The position numbers and the translations under genes are program-made. 11,577 nt of DNA from Bacteroidales bacterium (lineage in GTDB: Bacteria > Bacteroidota > Bacteroidia > Bacteroidales > Lentimicrobiaceae). Below, piece after piece: positions 1 through 5,667 of the stretch; within the stretch, counting starts at the first letter, position 1; every line of letters begins with the position of its first letter. The stretch is taken from positions 1-11,577 of the forward strand of contig JALHHH010000004.1 of NCBI GenBank assembly GCA_022837485.1, read 5' to 3'. The notes below the pieces were generated by a model. The model had not been told where the DNA came from. It made no database searches and saw only the letters and a program-made list of their open reading frames with translations.

Positions 1-1
1 C

Positions 2-211
2 GTACTGATAGGGATCGTTATCCTGTTCATTGCCATCCTGCTGATGGGAGTGCGGGTCTTCTTCTCCCGTAAGGGGGCGTTCCCAAGCCTTCATATTGGT
101 GAGTGTAAGGCAATGCAGGACAAAGGGATTCATTGTGCCACATCACAGGATGCGGAATTGAACAGAAGAGAGAGTCCGATCGAGAAATTATTGAAATCAG
201 AAAATTTATAA
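2..211 (+). CDS. small membrane protein of unknown function, 3' end only
   Basis: An open frame entering from the left edge gives 69 residues and ends in TAA. The visible part starts inside a hydrophobic stretch (LIGIVILFIAILLMGVRVFF), followed by a basic turn (SRKG) and a soluble tail with two cysteines in the contexts GECKAM and HCATSQD. This looks like a single-membrane-segment protein with a short polar C-terminus. I recall similar short hypothetical membrane proteins in Bacteroidota, with a tail of the type HIG-x-x-K/R-A-M followed by C-x-x-S/T-Q-D, but no function is known to me. The start lies outside the window, so the full length is unknown. It ends 10 bp before the OmpH-like gene, so the two are probably co-transcribed. 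The paired cysteines may deserve attention, but no metal-binding motif is clear. Confidence 0.7.
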   Translation, partial: VLIGIVILFIAILLMGVRVFFSRKGAFPSLHIGECKAMQDKGIHCATSQDAELNRRESPIEKLLKSENL

Positions 212-221
212 ATCCGTTACA

Positions 222-842
222 ATGAAGAATTCTACTCCCTACATCGTCAGTGGTGTGCTGGCGGTTGCCCTGATTATTCTGTACATTCTGCACTTCACTT
301 CCGGTAGATCGGCTGGTAGCGCCAACGGTAAAGAGCTCTCCCTGTTGCTGAACGATTCCTCAATCACTTTGCCAATTGCCTACGTGAATGTGGATTCTCT
401 CCTGATGAACTACAATTTCGCGAAGGATCTGAACGAATCCCTGTTGCGGAAAGAGGAGAGCACACGTGCCACCCTCAACCAGCGACAGAACCAGATCAAC
501 TCGGCAGCCCAGGAATTTGAACGCAAGCTGCGCAACAATGCCTTCCTAAGCCAGGAGAGAGCGCAACAAGAGCAGGAACGGATACTGCAGATGAACCAGG
601 AATATCAGCAGTTGGCAGAACGTCTGGAGAAATTGAATATTCAGATGGAAGACACCGTCAAGGCGCGGATGATCGAATTCAGTAAAGGAAAGCATTATGA
701 GATTATTTTCAGCAACCGTACCACCAGTACCGTGCTGTATGCTGACCGGAAATATGATATCACTGAAGAGGTGATTGCCTTTCTGAACGAACGGTATGGA
801 CCCGCCACCGCGGCAACCAAACCGGAAGAGGAAAAGAAATGA
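222..842 (+). CDS. OmpH/Skp-family protein with N-terminal membrane anchor
   Basis: 206 residues. Residues 8-25 (IVSGVLAVALIILYILHF) form one hydrophobic segment with no obvious signal-peptidase or lipobox cysteine site after it, so it is probably an uncleaved anchor placing the rest in the periplasm. From about residue 52 it reads IAYVNVDSLL, the usual OmpH/Skp domain opening. A long charged Q/E/R-rich helix follows (about 65-155), as expected for the coiled-coil arms of Skp, and then the closing segment YADRKYDITEEVIAFLN. The C-terminal tail is charged (KPEEEKK). Skp family members hold unfolded outer-membrane proteins in the periplasm. That role is inferred from the family, and anchored versions are less well characterised. 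It follows the small membrane protein gene by 10 bp and is followed by a hairpin terminator, so it is probably last in its operon. No bamA or lpxD neighbour is in view. Confidence 0.82.
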   Translation: MKNSTPYIVSGVLAVALIILYILHFTSGRSAGSANGKELSLLLNDSSITLPIAYVNVDSLLMNYNFAKDLNESLLRKEESTRATLNQRQNQINSAAQEFERKLRNNAFLSQERAQQEQERILQMNQEYQQLAERLEKLNIQMEDTVKARMIEFSKGKHYEIIFSNRTTSTVLYADRKYDITEEVIAFLNERYGPATAATKPEEEKK

Positions 843-861
843 TCACTCCTGAGAGGTGATC
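841..861 (+). other. short inverted repeat at the OmpH stop codon
   Basis: GATCAC (841-846) and GTGATC (856-861) form a 6 bp stem with a 9-nt loop, overlapping the stop codon. No T-tract follows directly. It may be a 3'-end stabilising hairpin stacked in front of the terminator at 864-896, or chance. Confidence 0.35.
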
Positions 862-863
862 GG

Positions 864-896
864 ATAAGGTTCTTTGCAAAAAGGGCCTTATTTTTT
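864..896 (+). terminator. rho-independent terminator after the OmpH-like gene
   Basis: ATAAGG (864-869) pairs with CCTTAT (886-891), and inside the loop CTTT (872-875) can pair with AAAG (880-883). A run of T residues follows directly (890s). The position 22 bp after the stop codon and the U-tract fit an intrinsic terminator on the + strand. It separates the OmpH operon from the glycosyltransferase. Confidence 0.65.
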
Positions 897-916
897 ACCC
901 CTTTACACTGCTTTCT

Positions 917-2089
917 ATGCAACGCTGGAGGCAATATGTTGACAGACAAAAGAGAGAATACATGGATATCCTCTATCCCACTGCGATCGCTGCAGATATG
1001 GTCGTGGTGATTCCCTGTTACAATGAACCGGAGCTGACGGAAACACTGGATTCTCTTTTGGCCTGCGATCGGCCCAATGCAAAGGTGCTGGTAGCGGTGG
1101 TCTGTAATGCGGGAGAAAATGCAGCAGAGGGAGGGATATTGCAAAACCGAATTACCTATCGGCAAACCCTTCAGCGTGCCCGCTCGCTCACCGACCCCGG
1201 CGGCATCACCCTTTTTCCGCTTCTCTTCGAGGAACTGCCCCGCAAGCATGCCGGTGTGGGGCTTGCACGAAAGATAGGAATGGATCTTGCGGTGCATCAT
1301 TTCCTGCATCATGAGAAGAAGCATGGCGTAATTATTTCCCTTGATGCAGACTGCACCGTTTCCTCCAATTTTCTCACAGCCATCTGGGATGCCTTCTCTG
1401 CAAACGGAAAACTGAATGCTACCCTGCATGCATTTGAACACCGGGTAAAAGGTGATGATTCCCGGTTGGAGAAAGCTGTCAGACAATATGAATCCTATCT
1501 CCGTTACGTTAGCAAGATGTTGCAACAGATTGGTTTTCCCTTTTACTGGCATACCATTGGGTCGGCTTTTGCCGTGTCAGCGGACGGCTATGTGAAAACC
1601 GGCGGTATGGGGAGACAGCAAGGGGGAGAGGATTTTTATTTTCTGCAGAAAATTTTCGTACGGGGAAACATCATGGAGTTGCCGGATGTGGTCGTTTATC
1701 CCCTGGCACGCTTTTCCGACCGGGTTCCTTTCGGTACGGGACCGGCACTGCAGAAGATACTGGAGGAGCCGGACGGGGTGTTGAAGGTCTATTCCCGCAG
1801 ATCCTTCCGGGAACTCTCACTGCTTTTTGCGCGTATCGATCAGTTCTTCCACCTGGATGAAGGGAGGGGTGCGGCCATCATGGATGCTCTCCATCCATCG
1901 CTGGTTGCTTATCTGCAGGAGAACGACTTTTGGGGCATGATTGCCGACTGTAAACAGAACAGTGCTACTGTGCATGCATTCCGAAAGCGCTTTTTTCATC
2001 ATTTCAATGCGTTCCGGATCATCAGGTATCTAAACCGGGTGCATCCCAATCCCTATCCCTTTGAGACAATCCACGAAGTGATGGCATGA
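917..2089 (+). CDS. family 2-like (GT-A fold) glycosyltransferase
   Basis: 390 residues. The GT-A nucleotide-sugar fold is visible: VVVIPCYNEPELTETLDSLL at about residues 29-48, then a GLARKIGMDLA helix (115-125), the metal-binding DxD-type motif in ISLDADC (DAD at 143-145), and a GGED motif at 236-239 in the position of the catalytic-base loop of family 2 enzymes. No transmembrane helix is evident, so it is likely cytosolic or peripheral on the inner membrane. The C-terminal 130 residues are basic and aromatic (for example KRFFHHFNAFRIIRYLN) and I do not recognise a domain there. Donor and acceptor cannot be told from sequence. The ATG at 917 is the first in frame. Residue 16 (position 962) is an alternative start that keeps the whole fold. 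It lies behind a terminator and has no clear promoter in the 20 bp left, so it may depend on read-through. Confidence 0.8.
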   Translation: MQRWRQYVDRQKREYMDILYPTAIAADMVVVIPCYNEPELTETLDSLLACDRPNAKVLVAVVCNAGENAAEGGILQNRITYRQTLQRARSLTDPGGITLFPLLFEELPRKHAGVGLARKIGMDLAVHHFLHHEKKHGVIISLDADCTVSSNFLTAIWDAFSANGKLNATLHAFEHRVKGDDSRLEKAVRQYESYLRYVSKMLQQIGFPFYWHTIGSAFAVSADGYVKTGGMGRQQGGEDFYFLQKIFVRGNIMELPDVVVYPLARFSDRVPFGTGPALQKILEEPDGVLKVYSRRSFRELSLLFARIDQFFHLDEGRGAAIMDALHPSLVAYLQENDFWGMIADCKQNSATVHAFRKRFFHHFNAFRIIRYLNRVHPNPYPFETIHEVMA

Positions 2090-2102
2090 ATGATCGATTT
2101 TC

Positions 2103-2133
2103 TTGGATCATCCGGGAATTTTGCCTATTTTTG
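2103..2133 (+). promoter_or_regulatory. Bacteroidota-type promoter for the MarC-family gene
   Basis: TATTTTTG at 2126-2133 matches the phylum -7 consensus TAnnTTTG exactly. A TTG at 2103-2105, about 20 bp upstream, fits a weak -33 element. Transcription would start near 2140, giving a leader of about 40 nt before the gene at 2180. Confidence 0.55.
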
Positions 2134-2179
2134 TGACAAAAGGTAAGCATGTGGTTTCACAATTCTAATTTTCCCGGAT

Positions 2180-2788
2180 ATGATGGTTTTTAACGGTGTG
2201 GAAATAATCAGTGCTTTTTTGGTTTTGTTCGCCATTATTGATGTGACCGGTTCCGTGCCCATCTTCCTGAATCTGAGAAGCCAAAACAAAACCATACATC
2301 CTGAAAAGGCTGCATTCTATTCGCTGACCATCCTGGTGGGGTTTCTCTTTGTGGGAGAGTGGATCCTGAAACTGTTCCAACTTGATATCTCGGCTTTTGC
2401 AGTGGCAGGAGCAGTCGTGTTGCTCATCCTTTCCATCGAGATGATCTTCGGTGTGGAGATATTCAAGAATGACAGCACCAATACCGACAACTCCTCCACC
2501 CTATTTCCGGTGGTCTTTCCCCTTATTGCCGGCCCCGGAAGCTTCACCACCCTGCTCTCCATGCGTGCGGAGTATCATACCCTCAATATCATCCTGGCGG
2601 TCTTTCTCAACCTGGTGATCGTCTACCTGGTATTGCGCTACCTCGACCTGGTGAAGAAAATGCTGGGGGAGAGCGGTGCCTATATCCTTCGTAAATTCTT
2701 TGGCGTCATCCTGATGGCCATCTCGGTAAAGCTGCTCACTTCGAACCTGAGTGTGTTGATTGCCACCGTGAACGGAGGCGGTGCCTGA
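2180..2788 (+). CDS. MarC-family (UPF0056) integral membrane protein
   Basis: 202 residues, close to the usual MarC length of about 200. Six hydrophobic segments can be drawn at roughly 9-30, 44-62, 70-91, 107-127, 134-154 and 172-195. The hallmark PLIAGPG at 114-120 sits at the start of the fourth segment, and the opening DVTGSVPIFL (21-30) resembles the family's first-helix motif. MarC proteins are inner-membrane proteins of unknown function. The old link to multiple antibiotic resistance was not upheld as far as I know, so no transport role should be assumed. Two adjacent ATG codons (2180 and 2183) are equally possible starts. It has its own promoter, and I see no convincing terminator between its stop and the enolase promoter. 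Confidence 0.85.
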   Translation: MMVFNGVEIISAFLVLFAIIDVTGSVPIFLNLRSQNKTIHPEKAAFYSLTILVGFLFVGEWILKLFQLDISAFAVAGAVVLLILSIEMIFGVEIFKNDSTNTDNSSTLFPVVFPLIAGPGSFTTLLSMRAEYHTLNIILAVFLNLVIVYLVLRYLDLVKKMLGESGAYILRKFFGVILMAISVKLLTSNLSVLIATVNGGGA

Positions 2789-2878
2789 TTCATCGCTATG
2801 ATGAGGAATGGCACTCTTCCGTTATTATCCTTTAACCTAACTTTCCCTTTACAAGCCCTCTGATTCGCAAAAAAAATG

Positions 2879-2886
2879 TATCTTTG
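2879..2886 (+). promoter_or_regulatory. -7 element of the enolase promoter
   Basis: TATCTTTG is an exact match to TAnnTTTG. The -33 region is poor: TTTACA at 2848-2853 is the best candidate but at a long spacing of 25 bp. Transcription would begin near 2893, leaving a leader of about 88 nt that becomes A-rich just before the start codon, as often seen for strongly translated genes in this phylum. Confidence 0.55.
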
Positions 2887-2980
2887 CATGCAGATTTCCT
2901 GTCGGGTCTGTTTTTGGGTATCATCTTATCAGGCAATTGCTTAGCATACAACATAGATAATCACTATAAAATTCAACAAC

Positions 2981-4267
2981 ATGAGAATCGTAAGTATTTC
3001 AGGTAGAGAAGTGTTGGACTCGAGAGGGAATCCAACCGTGGAAGTAGATGTGTTGACCGAGTCAGGTGCGTTTGGTCGTGCTGCCGTTCCTTCCGGAGCT
3101 TCCACCGGAATTCATGAAGCCGTGGAGCTGCGCGATGGTGATAAGAAGTTCTATCTCGGAAAGAGCGTTATGAAAGCCGTTCAGAACGTGAATAAAGTTC
3201 TTGCCGAAGAGCTCAAGGGATACTTTATCTCGGAGCAAAATGAAATTGACCACAGGATGATTGAAATTGATGGCACACCCAACAAAGGCAATCTCGGTGC
3301 AAATGCCATCCTCGGCGTTTCTCTGGCCGTGGCCAACGCCGCTGCTCAGGAATCCGGACAAATGCTGTATCGGTATGTTGGCGGGGTAAATGCAAATACT
3401 CTCCCCATTCCAATGATGAACATTATCAACGGTGGATCGCATGCAGACAATGCCATCGATTTTCAGGAGTTCATGATTATGCCGGTTGGTGCACCTAACT
3501 TTAACGAAGCACTCCGAATGGGTGCTGAAGTATTCCATCACCTGAAGTCGGTTCTGAAAAATGCAGGATATTCTACAAACGTTGGCGATGAAGGCGGGTT
3601 CGCTCCTAACCTGAAATCAAACGAGGAAGCGGTTACCGTTATCCTTCAGGCAATCGAAAAAGCCGGATATAAGCCGGGCGTCGACGTTTACCTCGCCCTT
3701 GATCCTGCTTCATCGGAGTATTTTATCGAAGAAGAAAAAGTTTATCACCTCAAAAAATCCACTGGCGATAAGCTTACTCCCGCTCAAATGGTAGACTATT
3801 GGAATTCATGGGTAGAGAAATATCCTATTATCTCCATCGAAGACGGTATGGCTGAAGACGACTGGGACGGCTGGAAACTGATGACCGACAGAATGGGGAA
3901 CAAAATCCAGTTGGTTGGCGATGATCTTTTTGTTACCAATTCTAAACGCCTGCAGATGGGAATCGATAAAGGTATAGCAAATTCAATTCTGGTGAAGGTA
4001 AACCAGATTGGTACCCTTACCGAAACCATCGATGCAGTTAACCTGGCCTACCGTAACGGATATACCGCCGTTATCAGTCACCGCTCAGGAGAAACGGAAG
4101 ATACAACCATTGCCGATCTCGCCGTAGCACTTAATACCGGACTCATTAAAACCGGATCGGCAAGCCGTACGGACCGTATAGCAAAATACAATCAGTTGCT
4201 TCGTATCGAGGATTTCCTCGGAACATCCGCCCGCTACCTCGGCAAAGACTTCAAATATGCCCGATAA
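2981..4267 (+). CDS. eno: enolase (phosphopyruvate hydratase)
   Basis: 428 residues, full length. It interconverts 2-phosphoglycerate and phosphoenolpyruvate in glycolysis and gluconeogenesis in the cytosol. All hallmark positions are present: the N-terminal REVLDSRGNPTVEV (9-22), the mobile loop SGAST (38-42), the active-site H154 in GGSHADN, and the catalytic acid E204 in GDEGGFAPN. The three Mg ligands are D241 (ALDPA), E287 (IEDGM) and D314 (VGDDLF). The catalytic base K339 lies in the signature ILVKVNQIGTLTET, with the substrate-binding H367-R368-S369 (SHRSGE) and K390 (IKTGS). The ATG at 2981 fits the conserved family N-terminus. It stands alone between its own promoter and a strong terminator, so it is probably monocistronic. 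Sampled lines of this gene are about 51% G+C, between the richer DNA to its left and the poorer DNA from 5.6 kb on. Confidence 0.98.
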   Translation: MRIVSISGREVLDSRGNPTVEVDVLTESGAFGRAAVPSGASTGIHEAVELRDGDKKFYLGKSVMKAVQNVNKVLAEELKGYFISEQNEIDHRMIEIDGTPNKGNLGANAILGVSLAVANAAAQESGQMLYRYVGGVNANTLPIPMMNIINGGSHADNAIDFQEFMIMPVGAPNFNEALRMGAEVFHHLKSVLKNAGYSTNVGDEGGFAPNLKSNEEAVTVILQAIEKAGYKPGVDVYLALDPASSEYFIEEEKVYHLKKSTGDKLTPAQMVDYWNSWVEKYPIISIEDGMAEDDWDGWKLMTDRMGNKIQLVGDDLFVTNSKRLQMGIDKGIANSILVKVNQIGTLTETIDAVNLAYRNGYTAVISHRSGETEDTTIADLAVALNTGLIKTGSASRTDRIAKYNQLLRIEDFLGTSARYLGKDFKYAR

Positions 4268-4282
4268 GCTTCATTATGCATG

Positions 4283-4324
4283 AAAAAACGTCCCGGGTCC
4301 TATTATACCGGGACGTTTCGTTTT
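4283..4324. terminator. bidirectional terminator between enolase and the convergent GNAT-like gene
   Basis: AAACGTCCCGG (4286-4296) and CCGGGACGTTT (4308-4318) form a perfect 11 bp stem with an 11-nt loop. On the + strand the stem ends in TTT and is followed by CGTTTT. On the - strand six A residues at 4283-4288 become a T-tract. It lies in the 68 bp between two converging stop codons and can stop transcription in both directions. Confidence 0.88.
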
Positions 4325-4335
4325 AACAGCGGATA

Positions 4336-5484
4336 TTACCTGATCTGTTCCTTTGAGCCTTGCTGGTCTAGCACTTTCCTGAAGACCCGGTAACGTTTGG
4401 CAACAGGAACTTCCAGCCGTTCAATCACCGAACGCATGGGGGTATTTGTTTCCAGAATCAAATGCGTTTCAATCGTCTTCATTCCTGCTTTTTTTGCAGA
4501 ATCCAGTAGTCTCAATCCCATGCAGATTTCCAGACCAAGGCCCTGCTGACCGTTTTTTACCGCGCCCAGCATAAGGTCGAGCTGTGTGGCATTCCGGAAT
4601 CCATTCAGTATGTGTATCCATCCAAAAGGCAGCATTTTTCCTTTTGCTTTCTGTATCCCCCGTGTCATATTTGGCAATCCGACAACGAATGCTGCTATTT
4701 CATCTTCCAGTTTAATTACTTTTACAAATCTGGGATCGATAACCGGCATATACCTGCTGGCTAGGTCTTGCATCTCTGCTTCATCCATCGGGTAGAAACC
4801 GTATAATTCCTGGTAGGTCTGGTTTACGAGCCTGAGCACCGGCACAATAAACGGTTTTAGTTTTCTTTTAGTCGTGAATTCAATCACTTCGTAACGGCGA
4901 CTGTTCAGCAGCCGTTGCTGAACCCGGTTGTAGATCTCGGGCAGCATTTTATGGATGGAGAAACGGTAGGTAAGACAGTCCACCAGTTTTTCATACCCGT
5001 TTTCAATCGTAAGGTCGACCATATAGGGCAGGTTGCATGAAGCATCAATCAGCGGCGTGTCGCCATATCCCTCTACGAGGAATCCCTGCGGGTCCTTGTC
5101 GGAAAAGCCGTATGGACCTGTAACCTGCGTCATTCCTTTTTCACGGGCCCAGTTTTCGATGAAACCAAGCAAAGCACGGGCGACGCCGGAATGGTTATAA
5201 CACTCAAAATGACTGAACCTTGCAGTTCGCTCGTTTTTCAGCTCATTGTAAGGATGATGAATGATTCCCATAATTCTTCCCGAGGGTACGCCCTTTCGAA
5301 AGGCAATGGCCATAATTGTGTCGCAATAGCCAAGTGCTTTGTTGTAAATGGGATTAAAAAAACGATATTCATCCATGTAAATTGGAGGGAGCCAGTCCGG
5401 ATCGTTTTGGTGAATCGCGGCAGTAAGCCGGATAAAAGTCTTCAGCATTTTACTGCCTTCGACAATCTTTATTTCAATATCCAT
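4336..5484 (-). CDS. GNAT-like acyltransferase-family protein, function unknown
   Basis: 382 residues. The N-terminal half carries the features of a family of large GNAT-fold proteins: WLPPIYMDEY (31-40), a GRIMGIIHHPYN strand-turn (69-80) in place of the usual acetyltransferase core strand, and GPYGFSDKDPQGFLVEGY (123-140), which in relatives reads roughly GP-L/M-GF-S/T-D-x-x-x-x-G-L/F-L-I/V-E-G. The C-terminal half repeats a GNAT-like shape, with AAFVVGLPN (about 262-270) and a late KKAGMKTIETHLILETNTPM stretch typical of the final strands. No signal peptide or membrane helix is seen, so it is probably cytosolic. Substrate is unknown. Bacterial homologues are annotated only as N-acetyltransferases or hypothetical proteins. 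It converges on enolase and is read divergently from the ccmF-type gene. The ATG at 5484 gives the conserved N-terminus directly and sits about 50 nt after a good promoter. Confidence 0.72.
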   Translation of the reverse strand: MDIEIKIVEGSKMLKTFIRLTAAIHQNDPDWLPPIYMDEYRFFNPIYNKALGYCDTIMAIAFRKGVPSGRIMGIIHHPYNELKNERTARFSHFECYNHSGVARALLGFIENWAREKGMTQVTGPYGFSDKDPQGFLVEGYGDTPLIDASCNLPYMVDLTIENGYEKLVDCLTYRFSIHKMLPEIYNRVQQRLLNSRRYEVIEFTTKRKLKPFIVPVLRLVNQTYQELYGFYPMDEAEMQDLASRYMPVIDPRFVKVIKLEDEIAAFVVGLPNMTRGIQKAKGKMLPFGWIHILNGFRNATQLDLMLGAVKNGQQGLGLEICMGLRLLDSAKKAGMKTIETHLILETNTPMRSVIERLEVPVAKRYRVFRKVLDQQGSKEQIR

Positions 5485-5539
5485 ACAGGTATATTGTTAG
5501 CCTTAGGATACATGTTTAGATGCCGTGCTGCATCATTAG

Positions 5540-5570
5540 CAAAGATGATTTATTTCCGTCTATAAAACAA
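5540..5570 (-). promoter_or_regulatory. promoter for the GNAT-like gene
   Basis: Read on the - strand, TTG (complement of 5568-5570) is followed after 20 bp by CATCTTTG (complement of 5540-5547), one mismatch from TAnnTTTG with ideal spacing. The expected leader is about 50 nt. Confidence 0.5.
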
Positions 5571-5603
5571 GAGAAAGTATTGTAATTTAGTGGCTGTAAT
5601 GAT

Positions 5604-5621
5604 TTCCTGTTATTTCAGGAA
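5604..5621 (+). other. small hairpin in the upstream region of the ccmF-type gene
   Basis: TTCCTG (5604-5609) and CAGGAA (5616-5621) form a 6 bp stem with a 6-nt loop, about 46 bp before the chosen start codon at 5668. A near-consensus -7 element, TAATTTAG, lies just upstream at 5583-5590, so the hairpin could be in the leader. Function is unknown and chance is possible. Confidence 0.3.
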
Positions 5622-5667
5622 TTCATTTCATGTGAAAACAGTCTTACTAACTGATAAATATATACTT

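Noticed and set aside
695..1552. Long open frame on the - strand (285 codons) across the end of the OmpH-like gene, the terminator and the glycosyltransferase
   Set aside because: It is antisense to two well-supported genes and a terminator, and its translation shows no recognisable domain or promoter; it is a frame shadow.
2111..2178. Inverted repeat TCCGGGAA ... TTCCCGGA flanking the MarC promoter
   Set aside because: The arms are about 50 bp apart, and one lies upstream of the predicted transcription start, so no leader hairpin can form; likely chance.
2893..2980. Possible riboswitch or leader structure in the enolase 5' region
   Set aside because: Only the small palindrome GCAATTGC is seen, with no conserved aptamer core or paired long stem.
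3062..3541. Open frame of 159 codons antisense to enolase
   Set aside because: It lies wholly inside the enolase gene, whose every active-site residue is intact on the other strand.
5590..5667. GTG start giving the ccmF-type protein 26 extra residues
   Set aside because: The added stretch is not hydrophobic in the family pattern and covers the small upstream hairpin; the ATG at 5668 gives the family-type opening MNEVAYIGEHLAP.
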